Assembly (NCBI GenBank): GCA_903825245.1
Contig: CAIJZX010000027.1
Coordinates: 1-32,952, forward strand
Direction of reading: 5' to 3'
DNA length: 32,952 nt
Source of the DNA: Candidatus Kerfeldbacteria bacterium
Lineage (GTDB): Bacteria > Patescibacteriota > Patescibacteriia > SBBC01 > CAIJZX01
The notes below the pieces were generated by a model. It did not search any database, had not been told where the DNA came from, and was given only the letters and a program-made list of their open reading frames with translations. Both the position numbers and the translations under genes were made by a program. How positions within the stretch are numbered: the stretch's first letter is position 1; each line of letters starts with the position of its first letter. Below are positions 17,779 through 28,733 of the stretch, one piece after another.

Positions 17779-18388
17779 CATTGTGCTGGGCGAGACAACC
17801 TACGGTTTTCTCGTCCCACGCCACTCTTTCCCTTTCTTGTGTCGCCACTGGTCGCTGCAGCGAAAGTAAATTTCGCTTCGCGCCTGCGTGCTCGACCCGT
17901 CTTTGCTTTGTGCGGCGCTGGCTATCGCTGTGCGCCGCTTGGGGGAGTGTACAATTGGACTATATCTTCACCCGATATTTCTATTGAGGGTGCTTGGCGT
18001 GTAGTCTCTACGGGGTCAGATCGAAACTGGGAGAAGGGGAGAACCGATATTTTGGTTCTCCGGAAAGAGCGGAGGGGTGGGACGATGTTTTGTCCGTACA
18101 GTCGTGCTGGTAACACGAGCTATAACCGACGTTGCGGGCGTCAGTGGCGTCTCTGGAAAAATTCACAGGACTGCCTCACCCCCTCCTTCTCTCAGTTTCG
18201 ATCGACTTCCCTCGGTGTTGACGCTGTTCAGCGGTTTCACCGATATAGCCGAGTATTATTTTTGAGGACCATCATCACATTACTGTGATACGAGGCAGTT
18301 ACTATTCCTTACTGCACTCTCTATATCAACCTCTGACTTGCTACAACCGTCTCTAGTCCTTCGCCACACGACATGTGTCATGTGGCAA
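17779..18388 (-). other. Putative group I intron in 23S at the E. coli U1931 position (L1931), about 610 nt, no recognisable homing endonuclease
   Basis: Splits CCUAAGGU|AGCGAAAUUCC; R element gtagagactacacgcc; S element gaagatatagtcc; ends in G. Confidence 0.88.
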
Positions 18389-19168
18389 ACCTTAGGACGG
18401 TTATAGTTACCGCCGGCGTTCATCAGCGCTTCAGATCAAGGCTTTCACCTCTCCCTTTAACGTTCTGACACTGGCCAGGCATCAGCCCCTATACATCAGC
18501 TTGCGCTTTCGCAGGGACCTAAGTTTTTGGTAAACAGTCGGTTGACGTCATTTATTGCAGCCCATCTTGCGATGGGCAGGCCATGTACCGAAGGTACGGC
18601 CACTGTTTTGCCGAGTTCCTAAACGAGGGTTCTCTCGTACGCCTTGGCAGATTTGCTGCCCATCCACCTGTGTCGGTTTACGGTACGGGGACGCCATGAC
18701 GTGAACTTGAAGCTTTTCTCGGCCCACTCTTTTCCTACATTGGTTCGCCCTTGCGGGTTTACCTGCGCCTTGCGGCTGGTTCATAACCAAAGAACCAGTA
18801 GAATCCGAGCATGCGTCACTTCAAGGATAATCATGTCGTCGTGCAGGAATATTAACCTGCTGTCCATCAGCTACGCCTTTCGGCCTCACCTTAGGCCCGA
18901 CTCACCCTGGGTCGATCTGCGTTGCCCAGGAAACCTTGGATTTACGGCGAGCGGGGTTCTCACCCGCTGTTGTGCTACTTATACCTACATTCTCACGTCC
19001 GTACGCTCCACGATGAGTCGCCTCTGTCGCTTCTGCGCATACGGAACGCTCCGCTACCACTCATGAGTCATCGCTGACTCACAAATCCTCAGCTTCGGTA
19101 CGATGCTTGAGCCCCGATACATTTTCGGCGCCCTGCGACTTGACCAGTGAGCTGTTACGCTTTCTTTA

Positions 19169-19199
<31 letters not shown>

Positions 19200-19817
19200 T
19201 TGTTTGAGTCGCGAGACTGCCTTTAACACTGAGCATCGATTTAGGGACCTTAGCTGGAGGTCTGGGTTCTTCCCCTCACGTCCGGTGGAGCTTAGCCCCC
19301 ACGGACTGACTGCCATACTTAATTCCACGGCATTCGGAGTTTGGTTGGAATTGCTAGTCTTGCGACACGCAGTCCCATTCAGTGCTCTACCACCATGGAG
19401 AAACATATGACGCTAGTCCAAAAACTATTTCGCGGAGAACCAGCTATCGCCGAGTTCGATTGGAATTTCTCCTCTACCCTCAACTCATCCCAGAGCGTTG
19501 CACGACTCACGGGTTCGGACCTCCACGGCATTTTACTGCCGCTTCATCCTGGTCAAGGGTAGCTCACCCGGCTTCGGGTCTGTTCTGGCCCACGGGCTCA
19601 GGCGTGAGTGTGACGACGTCTTTCGACACCGCCAAACTCACACAAGAGCAAGCGCCACTGAAGGCTCGCTTTCACTACGACTCCGGTCTAAGACGACCTT
19701 AGTCTACGTGGGACACAACAACTCGTAGGTTCATTCTTCAATAGGCACGCCGCAACTCTTTCGAGCCGCGACTGCTTGTAAGCGTATGGTTTCAGATACT
19801 ATTTCATTCCCCTCACC

Positions 19818-19860
<43 letters not shown>

Positions 19861-21398
19861 ATCACCAATGATATTTAGTCTTGGGAGGCTAGTCCTCCCG
19901 GCTTCTCACAGGATTTCACGAGTCCCGTGGTACTTGAGGAAAGTAACCAGTAAAGCTTTTGAGGGTCCATTTCGTCTACCGGGCTATCACCGTCTGTGGC
20001 AGGTCTTTCCAGACCGCTTCGACTATGGACTGGTCAAACCACTATCCGACGACCCCACCGTCACCTCCCCTCGAATGAGGGGAGGAGCGGGGAGGGGTAC
20101 GGATAATAATTCAACATGCGCTCTACTCCTAGAATCACAAGCTCTAGACGTTACGATCTCGCAACCCTCACTATATATACGGTCTTGTGAACCTTTCTCC
20201 CTTGCGGAAGAAACAATGTAAGTTTAGACTGTTCCCGTTTCGCTCGCCACTACTCAGGGAATATTGTCACCCTTGCGGGTGACGGACTTTTTTTCTGTTC
20301 CTCGAGCTACTAAGATGTTTCAGTTCGCTCGGTGCACTCCACATGCTCTATATATTCAAGCATGGGTACTATGGAATTTCTGCCATAGTGGGTTACCCCA
20401 TTCGGACATCCCCGGATCACAGGTTGGTTGCCACCTCCCCGAGGCTTTTCGCAGGCTCCGACGTCCTTCATCGCTCATTGGTGTCAAGGCATTCACCATA
20501 CGCCCTTCTTGTTCTCATATATTGTCGAGATATAACTTTGCTTTTAAGGGCAAAATTACAGTTTCGAGTGTCTGTAACCAGAACCATCAACGTCATATTG
20601 TTGATCGGTTCTAATTTCGATTTGATGCGTTACCTTTATTCGGTTGTCAATTTGCGAGATTAACATCACTAGGAGAGGTACGAATTCGAGGTCGTACGCC
20701 TTGATAGTGGAGTCAATGAAATTGAAAGTACAGTTGGTAGCCCGCGTCGAGGGCACATGGTTTGTGGTACTGGCTAGGGTTCCACGGAGGCCCATGTGCA
20801 CACTCGGCGCGGGAATGTAGTACTCCGGAGGGAGCGCCGTAGTCGTATGAAGCACGATGGGCCGGTTACAGCTATTGCCCGCGACATACGAACGCTCCGC
20901 ACCGGAGCTTTTTTCCTGCGCCCCAGACCGAGCGTGCAGTTTTGGGATAGCAGGACAATGGTGGGGATCCCGTGGCGTTTCATCAGGATGTGCCTGATGC
21001 CTTGACGCGCTCGAGTCGGGCACGTATGGATGCGCGCGAGACCCCCGATATAGGTGTGAAGAACAAAGTGGTGAGACAACCCTTCGACAGGCTCAGGATT
21101 ATCTATCCGCTTCGTGCTTCTGATTTTTTGTAAGGTGCAAATGAGACTGAAAAACCGCCCGATCGGCGGCTCCGGAAACGCAGGGCAGTAACGACAGGCC
21201 CTATGAGCCGACGACGATCTCCTTTCTAAGACTGTTCTGCATCAATTTGAGGTAAATGTTGAAGTTATTTTGCCCATTGGTGGGCAGGACGTAGGGTACA
21301 TGAATTCCGAGATAACGTCAAGGGAATGACGGGGACAAGATGGGGAGAGAAAAACATATTGCATAATTATTAAAAAATGTGTTATAATACACATATAT

Positions 21399-23432
21399 AT
21401 GGAGCTTATTGTTAAGAATCCTCTATGGAGGATGGGTGTCGCCGGTTTAGGGTTGTTTTTTGCTTTTTCAGTAACCGCAAGTAGGAACAACACGGTATCG
21501 GCTCAATCGGTGGTGGACATTACCGGGTGTCAAGACATTACGAGCTCTGGATCATATCGCATCGCAAACAATATTTCAGTCACCGATCCGACGGACGGTG
21601 CCTGTCTTATTATAAAAGCAAATAACGTTACGCTGAATGGGAACAATAAGTCGATCACCATCACGAATAAAAATTGGACCTCAATGGCGCTTGATGTTCG
21701 TGATTTGCCGGATAGTAATTGGGTATATAGTAATTGGCACGATATTTCCGTCAGTAATTTTTCTTCTAACGCTGATGTTCGGACATACGGCAACGGCGTG
21801 AATCACGTACTCTTCGACCATCTCACAGTTTCAGCAATCAATGTGTTGGGAAGCGACGATGTCACGATGAGTAACAATACCGTTGGTGAGGGCGGCATAC
21901 AAGTAAACGATAGTGATACGATCGGTTGGAACCCATTTCGTCCTATAATCACCGGCAACACGATTACTGGTGGGGCGACTAATGTTAAAGTATTGATGGA
22001 GATCTGGGGGGATAATATACATCCTTGTCCTCGTTTAGATGCGGTGGTGACAAACAATACGATTACCGACACACGAAATGATGTGCCGCAGGAGGCAAAC
22101 GCTGCGGTCCGCATTCGTTGTGCCACGCATACGACATTCACTGGCAACACCATTCATTCGACGGGGACGACCATTGGACTCTACATGCGTGATGAGTCAG
22201 ATGACGGCGTATATGAGAACAATACTATTTGGTCGCACGACAATGAAACGCACCGCATATCGAGTGGTAATGGTGATAAGACGTGTCCGGCAAGGAATGT
22301 CTTTCGAAATAATATCTTTCGGTCTGATAACGTATCCACCACCTATTTTCAGTGTCTTAGTCAGGGAAATATCTGGACGCAGAATTATTTTTGGGGTGCT
22401 TCCGGCGGGTTAGCATTCATCAGTGGAGCGTTTGGATCAACCTTTGACCATAATACATTTTATGTCTCGAGCACGGGATCATACGTGCAGTTGAGCTATC
22501 GTAACGCTTCGCCACCAGATAGCTGGACCAATAATATTTTTAGCTATACAGGAACGTCGCTTTTCGATTATGACGGTTGGGTGGGGTCACCGTATATTGG
22601 TAACCATAATCTGTTTCAGAATCGAGCGGGCGTCGTCGCGTTTGGAGACCGCGGTGCGTCTTTGTCTGCCTGGAAAACAAATAACGGTCAGGACGCGGCT
22701 TCAATCGAAGCGAATCCGCAATTCACCAATGCGGCGAATGGCGACTTCTCTCTCCAAGCCGGATCACCGGCACTGAACGCCGCAAGCGACGGGACGAATA
22801 TCGGCGCTTGGCAAACAAGCAGCTGCACGAGCGCCTGGACATGTGATGCCTGGCAAACATGCCAAAGCAATAATACTCAAACCAGAACCTGTCACGATGC
22901 TAATACCTGCCAACCACCAACCAATCAACCAGCACTGACCCAAAGTTGTGATGGTACAGCACCGACGGTGAGCATCACTGCTCCAGCCAACGCCGCTACG
23001 GTCTCTGAAACCGTATCCGTCACTGCGACCGCCAGCGATAATATTGGCGTGGTTGGCGTCCAGTTTACACTCGATGGCACAAACCTAGGTAGCGAAGACA
23101 CCGTGGCGCCATATAGTACGAGCTGGAATACGACGACTACGACCAATGCCTCGCACACACTAACGGCGGTGGCGCGAGATGCGGCCGGACAAACAACGAC
23201 AGCAATCACCGTTACCGTAACGGTCAATAATGTTGTCGCGTGCGTAGAAGACTGGATGACGATTCCCTGTAGCGGCTGGTCTGGTTGCGACAAAATCTCA
23301 CACACCCAATCACGAACCTGCACCGATAATCACCACTGCGGCACCTTCGTCAATCAACCAGTGTTGAGTCAGGGGTGTACCGCGCAAGATTCAACAGCGC
23401 CGTCGGCTGTGGGTAACCTACAAGCGAAGTAG
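21399..23432 (+). CDS. Secreted right-handed beta-helix protein with TSP1-like and Ig-like C-terminal modules (paralog 1)
   Basis: N-terminal TM/signal; repeated N-N-T-I/ITGNTI ladder (NosD/PbH1-like); WTCDAWQTCQSNNTQTRTC; PTVSITAPANAATVSETVSVTATASDNIGVVGVQFTLDG. Confidence 0.85.
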   Translation: MELIVKNPLWRMGVAGLGLFFAFSVTASRNNTVSAQSVVDITGCQDITSSGSYRIANNISVTDPTDGACLIIKANNVTLNGNNKSITITNKNWTSMALDVRDLPDSNWVYSNWHDISVSNFSSNADVRTYGNGVNHVLFDHLTVSAINVLGSDDVTMSNNTVGEGGIQVNDSDTIGWNPFRPIITGNTITGGATNVKVLMEIWGDNIHPCPRLDAVVTNNTITDTRNDVPQEANAAVRIRCATHTTFTGNTIHSTGTTIGLYMRDESDDGVYENNTIWSHDNETHRISSGNGDKTCPARNVFRNNIFRSDNVSTTYFQCLSQGNIWTQNYFWGASGGLAFISGAFGSTFDHNTFYVSSTGSYVQLSYRNASPPDSWTNNIFSYTGTSLFDYDGWVGSPYIGNHNLFQNRAGVVAFGDRGASLSAWKTNNGQDAASIEANPQFTNAANGDFSLQAGSPALNAASDGTNIGAWQTSSCTSAWTCDAWQTCQSNNTQTRTCHDANTCQPPTNQPALTQSCDGTAPTVSITAPANAATVSETVSVTATASDNIGVVGVQFTLDGTNLGSEDTVAPYSTSWNTTTTTNASHTLTAVARDAAGQTTTAITVTVTVNNVVACVEDWMTIPCSGWSGCDKISHTQSRTCTDNHHCGTFVNQPVLSQGCTAQDSTAPSAVGNLQAK

Positions 23433-23464
23433 CTGAGGTTTGCAGTGTAGTATGTACTGTCTAT

Positions 23465-25495
23465 ATGAACAAGCGATTTCTTTTTCTTCTAGCAGGCGGA
23501 CTGGTAATAACAACCATTTTTTTTCATCGCCGGGTATCGGCGCAATCCGTGATTGATCTCACGGAATGCCAGCACATCACCACTAGCGGGAGTTACCGTT
23601 TAGCGAAAGATGTTTCAGATCCTTCTACTATTAATACTAACACCCCAAGCATCGGATATTGTTTCTCCATCCGGGCGGGAAATGTTACGTTTGACGGAAA
23701 CGGAAAGACGATTACCTCATCCACCGGGGAGGCTCTGGAGGTAGCGGATTTTTCAAATGATCAAAATGGATTTTCGAACGTTACGGTAAGTAATGTTGTC
23801 TCGAGCGGTGGCGTCCGTGCGTTTGGTGAAAACATCAACCACGTGACTTTCCAAAATTTACAGGTTGGCGGGATTGCGGATTATGGTTCTGATGACGTGA
23901 TCATTCACAACAATACCGTCGGTGAAGGTGGCATTCTTGTTAGTGACGACGATCGTGAATGGACGGCGTTCCGCGCAATCATTACTGGCAATACAGTTGC
24001 TGGGGGCTCAACAGACGTCAAAGTGCTTGTTGAAGTTGTTGGTGGACAAGTGCATCCGTGCCCGGAACTGGATACAATTATAACCGGTAATACGATTACT
24101 GACACCAGAAACGATCCGCCACCCGAGGCTACGGCGGCGGTGCGAGTTCGTTGCGCAACGCACACGACATTTACAAACAACACCATTCATTCCACCGGAT
24201 CTACGCTGGGTCTCTACCTGCGCGATGAATCCGATGATGGCACGTATGAGAATAATACATTTGTTACAAACAGTCGTCCGGCTCTCTGGATCGCGGCTGG
24301 GAATCCAGATAAAACCTACCCCTCTCGAAACACGTTTCGTAACAATGTCTTCCAGACAAACGACACCACTCCCACCGATCCAGACAACGGCTATCTGTAT
24401 TATGGTTTAGGCATCGGCAGCGGGAATATATTTAGCTATAACACGTTCATCTCGAAGAATTATTGGTTACTGGGACACGTTGGAAGTACCGGTGGAAACA
24501 CCTACAACCATAATACGTTCTATGCTTTCGGAAGCGGAATACTACAGAACCTCACCGGCGATACCACCGCTGGTCCACCAAGCGATACCTATACGAATAA
24601 TATCTTTAATTATTCTGGTGCGTCGGTATTCGGATATGATAAATGGCTAGCGTCGCGGTATTCTGGTAACCATAATTTATTTTACAACCGCGCCGGCGCC
24701 TTGTCTTTCGGTTCTTTTGGAACACTAGCGCAATGGCGGACGACAACCGGAAGCGATGCTGGCTCGATCAATATGGATCCAAAAATTACGGATGCTACGA
24801 ATGGTGACTTCTCTCTCCAAGCCGGATCACCGGCACTCAACACCGCCAGCGACGGTACGAATATCGGTGCCTGGCAAACCAGTAGTTGCACGAGTGCCTG
24901 GACGTGCGATCCGTGGCAAACATGCCAAAGTAATAATACCCAAACTAGAACCTGTCACGATGCTAATACCTGCCAACCACCAACAAATCAACCAGCACTG
25001 ACCCAAAGTTGTGACGGCACAGCACCGACGGTAAGTATTACTGCCCCGACAAATAACACTACCGTTTCTGGAACCGTATCCGCCACCGCCACCGCCAGTG
25101 ATAACGTTGGCGTCGTCGGCGTTCAATTCAAGCTTGATGGCACAAATCTGGGCAGTGAAGATACAGTGGTGCCATATAGCACAAGCTGGAACACCACCAC
25201 CGCAACCAATGCCTCGCACACACTAACAGCAGTGGCGCGTGATGCGGCTGGACACACAACCACAGCGTCAACCATCACGGTAACCGTCAACAATACTGTC
25301 GCGTGCGTAGAAGACTGGACGACGATTCCGTGCAGTGACTGGTCTGGCTGTGATAAAACCTCACGCACCCAATCACGAACCTGCACCGATAATCACCACT
25401 GTGGCACCTTCGTTAATCAACCGGTGTTGAGTCAGGGGTGCACCCTGCAAGACTCAACACAGCCATCGGCCGTCAGCGACCTCAAAGCAAAGTAG
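23465..25495 (+). CDS. Secreted right-handed beta-helix protein with TSP1-like and Ig-like C-terminal modules (paralog 2)
   Basis: Same architecture as the preceding gene, with very similar C-terminal third. Confidence 0.85.
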   Translation: MNKRFLFLLAGGLVITTIFFHRRVSAQSVIDLTECQHITTSGSYRLAKDVSDPSTINTNTPSIGYCFSIRAGNVTFDGNGKTITSSTGEALEVADFSNDQNGFSNVTVSNVVSSGGVRAFGENINHVTFQNLQVGGIADYGSDDVIIHNNTVGEGGILVSDDDREWTAFRAIITGNTVAGGSTDVKVLVEVVGGQVHPCPELDTIITGNTITDTRNDPPPEATAAVRVRCATHTTFTNNTIHSTGSTLGLYLRDESDDGTYENNTFVTNSRPALWIAAGNPDKTYPSRNTFRNNVFQTNDTTPTDPDNGYLYYGLGIGSGNIFSYNTFISKNYWLLGHVGSTGGNTYNHNTFYAFGSGILQNLTGDTTAGPPSDTYTNNIFNYSGASVFGYDKWLASRYSGNHNLFYNRAGALSFGSFGTLAQWRTTTGSDAGSINMDPKITDATNGDFSLQAGSPALNTASDGTNIGAWQTSSCTSAWTCDPWQTCQSNNTQTRTCHDANTCQPPTNQPALTQSCDGTAPTVSITAPTNNTTVSGTVSATATASDNVGVVGVQFKLDGTNLGSEDTVVPYSTSWNTTTATNASHTLTAVARDAAGHTTTASTITVTVNNTVACVEDWTTIPCSDWSGCDKTSRTQSRTCTDNHHCGTFVNQPVLSQGCTLQDSTQPSAVSDLKAK

Positions 25496-25527
25496 CTGAG
25501 GTTTGCGGTGTAGTATATACTGTCTGT

Positions 25528-27123
25528 GTGAACATGCGACATCTTTTTCTTCGAGCAGGCGGACTGGCAATCATTGTCAGCATTGTCTTAGTCGGGACGC
25601 ACAACGATACTGCCCGAGCCTTAGTGGTGACCGACCTGACGAGTTGTCGAGCGATCACGACGAATGGCAGTTATCGATTGCTGAACGCGGTGACGAGCGC
25701 TAGTGGTCCCTGTTTTCCCATTCGCAATAGTTCCGTGACGTCGCTGTTGTTTGATGGTAACGGAAAAACAATAACGGTTACGGACGGAAGCGCGGCTGTG
25801 GAGGAGGCAGACGTTGGTTCTGGTGCGCCGAGTAATGTGACCATAACGAACGTTGTCTCAACCGCCGGCATTCGGATCTACGGCGATAATATTAACCATA
25901 GCGTTGTGCAGAACTCAATTGTCGGTAGCATTGCCTCGGTGGGTGGCGACGACATTACTATCAGCGGCAATACCGTCGGCGCGGGTGGTATTCAAGTTAA
26001 CAACAACAACGGCATCTGGACGCCATATCGTACAGCTATATTGAGTAACACAGTTACCGGCGGATCGACGAGCGTTCCGTATCTTCTCGATGTGGTTGGT
26101 GGTGACACACATCCTTGTCCCAAACTTGATACTATTATTTCCGGAAACACATTTACCGACGCGCGCAATGATTCGCCGACTACGTCCACGGCGGCCACGA
26201 ACATCCACTGCGCAACGCACACGATATTTACGAACAACGTCATTCGTTCAACCGGTACCACGATTGGGTTGTCGCTCTTCGATGAGGCGGATAACGGCAC
26301 CTACGAGAATAATGTATTTTGGACGAACGATCACCCGGCACTGTTGATGGTTGCTGGGGGCGCGGATAAAACCTGGCCGTCGAATAACGCGTTTCACGCT
26401 AACGATTTTCGATCAGATGCGGATAATGTTTTTTATCTGTCTGGGATGGGCACCGAAAACACGTTCACCAATAATACGTTTTTTGCCAACAGCGCCTATA
26501 TTACCGGATATTATGGCGGACTATTCGGGAATAGTTGGGATCACAATACGTTTTATAATGCCGGGAGCGGTAGTTATAGTTTTTTCCTCAAAGGCGACTA
26601 TCAGCACGGCCCGCCGGCTGATATTTTCACTAACAATATTTTTAGTTATAGCGGCAACGTTATCTACATTTACGACGGTTGGGACAGTACGCGCTTTGTC
26701 GGAAGTAATAACTTGTATCAAAATCGTGCGGGGGTGGTAAGGTTTGGGTCGTATGGCGACCTTGAAGGATGGAAAAGCGCCAGCGGTCAAGACGACCAAT
26801 CGATCGAAGCGAATCCACTATTTACGAACCCATCACAAGGTGATTTTACTCTTCAGGCAACATCGCCGGCGCGCGATGCCGGTGTGAGTGGTGGAGATAT
26901 TGGAGCGTTTACCTATGGCACTCCGTCCCCGAGTGATTGTACTCCGCTGTGGTCATGTGGTGCCTGGAGCGCCTGTCTCAATGGTCAACAATCACGACGT
27001 TGCACCGATGCCCACTATTGTAAAACGGTGCTCAGCGAACCGGCGCTCATCCAGGTGTGCGGCACTAGCGCGGTCGTGGACACCCTCGCTCCCGCAGCCG
27101 TATCCAATCTTAGCGCGCAATAG
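25528..27123 (+). CDS. Secreted right-handed beta-helix protein (paralog 3, short C-terminus)
   Basis: GTG start: V/M-NMRHLFLRAGGLAII aligns with MNKRFLFLLAGGLVITT of paralog 2, and TATACT-N6-GTG. The track start at 25438 is too long. Confidence 0.85.
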   Translation: MNMRHLFLRAGGLAIIVSIVLVGTHNDTARALVVTDLTSCRAITTNGSYRLLNAVTSASGPCFPIRNSSVTSLLFDGNGKTITVTDGSAAVEEADVGSGAPSNVTITNVVSTAGIRIYGDNINHSVVQNSIVGSIASVGGDDITISGNTVGAGGIQVNNNNGIWTPYRTAILSNTVTGGSTSVPYLLDVVGGDTHPCPKLDTIISGNTFTDARNDSPTTSTAATNIHCATHTIFTNNVIRSTGTTIGLSLFDEADNGTYENNVFWTNDHPALLMVAGGADKTWPSNNAFHANDFRSDADNVFYLSGMGTENTFTNNTFFANSAYITGYYGGLFGNSWDHNTFYNAGSGSYSFFLKGDYQHGPPADIFTNNIFSYSGNVIYIYDGWDSTRFVGSNNLYQNRAGVVRFGSYGDLEGWKSASGQDDQSIEANPLFTNPSQGDFTLQATSPARDAGVSGGDIGAFTYGTPSPSDCTPLWSCGAWSACLNGQQSRRCTDAHYCKTVLSEPALIQVCGTSAVVDTLAPAAVSNLSAQ

Positions 27124-27126
27124 AAA

Positions 27127-27151
27127 AATCCCTACGGTTATTTCGTAGGGA
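27127..27151 (-). terminator. Terminator, minus strand
   Basis: atccctacg-aaataac-cgtagggat followed by TTTTTCT on the minus strand. Confidence 0.7.
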
Positions 27152-27305
27152 TGATGGAGCTTGGTTCTGTGCGTCGGTCACGGAACATCTGACGGGTCAA
27201 TCGCCACCAGAGGAAGCACAGGTGATGGAGCAGTTGTTCCATGAGGCCGAGGATTGCCGGTCGAAACTCAGTGCCAGTTTCGTGCTGGGACTGATTGATG
27301 GCCAT
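27138..27305 (-). CDS. Putative 55-aa small protein (MAINQSQHETGTEFRPAILGLMEQLLHHLCFLWWRLTRQMFRDRRTEPSSIIPTK)
   Basis: SD ctggaggtgctcATG; promoter TTGACC-N17-TAGTGT (27344-27372); stop codon lies in the loop of the following terminator. Confidence 0.5.
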   Translation of the reverse strand: MAINQSQHETGTEFRPAILGLMEQLLHHLCFLWWRLTRQMFRDRRTEPSSIIPTK

Positions 27306-27368
27306 GAGCACCTCCAGAAAGAACGAAAAAAGCGTATGGGTCAACACTACGCGTCTTTGTGGTCGGGG

Positions 27369-28574
27369 TCAAGCCGAGCGCTGGCGGATAATGTCGCGGT
27401 ACGTATAGGCGCTTGGACGGATGGTGCGCTGGAGTGTGGCGTAATCGATGGCGATTAATCCGAATCGCGGCGCAAATCCTTCCCGCCATTCGAAATTATC
27501 AATCAACGACCAATGCAGGTATCCTTGAATGCGAACGCCGCGTTGCAATGCTTTTTCGATTTCGGCGACATGGTCGCGGATGAAGGCGGCACGGAATTGA
27601 TCGGCCGCATCAGCCAAACCGTTTTCGGTAACAATAATCGGCCGATCGTATTTTTTGAGAAAATCAAACAGCTCTCCCAATCCGTGCGGATGAATTTCCC
27701 AGCCCAGATCACTCATCGGTGCGCGGTCTTGCGGTTCCGGCCGCAGGAGATTTTGCAAGCCGCTGATTTTAAACCGGAGCGGGTGGTAGAAGTAATAATT
27801 CAGGCCGATAAAATCCTGGGTTAAATACGTTTGGTCGAGCCACCACTGATTGTGCCAGTATCGACTAAACGTCGCTAACGTGCGGTCGAGATAATTATTG
27901 CGCCGGGCGGGAATGAAGTGATTGAGATTATTGGCCACGCCGACCTTGGCGTTCGGATTGTGGCGGTGAATAATCTGGTAACCAAGCCGGTGGGCGGCAA
28001 CGAAATTCCGGATAACGCTCCAGGCGGTTATCGGATTTTTTCGCTCCGGCGGCCAATAGCTGAAGAGGTATGATGAACTCGAATAAACCGTTGGCTCGTT
28101 GACGGTGATCCAGTAGGTGACTAAATCTCCGAGTTCGCGGACGATCGTCGAAACATACCGGCCGTAGAGATCGATCGTTTGTTTGTTTGTCCAACCGCCG
28201 AGTTGTTGTACCCAAATCGGATTGGTGAAGTGCCACAGCGTGACCATCGGTTCGATGCCGAGCCGTCGCAATTCCAGCAAGACATCGCGATAGTGGGCGA
28301 TTGCTTGTTGGTCAAAAATCCCTGGCCGCGGTTCGATCCGGCTCCACTCAATCGACAATCGATGCATGGTGTGGCCGAGTTCTTTGGCTATGGCAAAATC
28401 CTCGCGGTAGCGGTCGTAGTGTCCAGACGCGAGTCCCGAGTGTTCGCCATGAGCGACGCGGCCGAGTTTTTCCCACTCGGTCCAATCGTTGTGATTATTG
28501 CCTTCGACTTGGTGGGCGCTTGTCGCAGCACCCCAGAAAAAGTGTTTAGGAAATGATTTATTTTGTGTCTCCAT
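27369..28574 (-). CDS. Glycoside hydrolase family 1 (beta-glucosidase-type)
   Basis: FPKHFFWGAATSAHQVEGNNHNDWTEWE, WITVNEP, PIIVTENGLAD, GYLHWSLIDNFEWREGFAPRFGL. Confidence 0.95.
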   Translation of the reverse strand: METQNKSFPKHFFWGAATSAHQVEGNNHNDWTEWEKLGRVAHGEHSGLASGHYDRYREDFAIAKELGHTMHRLSIEWSRIEPRPGIFDQQAIAHYRDVLLELRRLGIEPMVTLWHFTNPIWVQQLGGWTNKQTIDLYGRYVSTIVRELGDLVTYWITVNEPTVYSSSSYLFSYWPPERKNPITAWSVIRNFVAAHRLGYQIIHRHNPNAKVGVANNLNHFIPARRNNYLDRTLATFSRYWHNQWWLDQTYLTQDFIGLNYYFYHPLRFKISGLQNLLRPEPQDRAPMSDLGWEIHPHGLGELFDFLKKYDRPIIVTENGLADAADQFRAAFIRDHVAEIEKALQRGVRIQGYLHWSLIDNFEWREGFAPRFGLIAIDYATLQRTIRPSAYTYRDIIRQRSA

Positions 28575-28733
28575 ACACTCAGTATACTATCGTGTTTTAT
28601 TGGTTCTCACAAGCCGCAGGGATTGACAAAACACGGTATTCGTGCTACTTTGTTCAGCTCAAAAAGTACCCCCACTTTTTGATGAGCACCTTAACATTGT
28701 GTTGGGCAGTTTCACTCTCTCGGGAGGTCGCAC

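Noticed and set aside
20847-21005. 52-aa frame MKHDGPVTAIARDIRT... after an SD-like ggaggg
   Set aside because: Runs through the strong plus-strand terminator at about 20892-20913; unlikely to be expressed as a unit.
23430-25500. TAG stops at the end of beta-helix genes considered as readthrough or recoded
   Set aside because: Each stop is followed in frame by further stops and by the next gene's promoter; no continuing Fn3 sequence in any frame.
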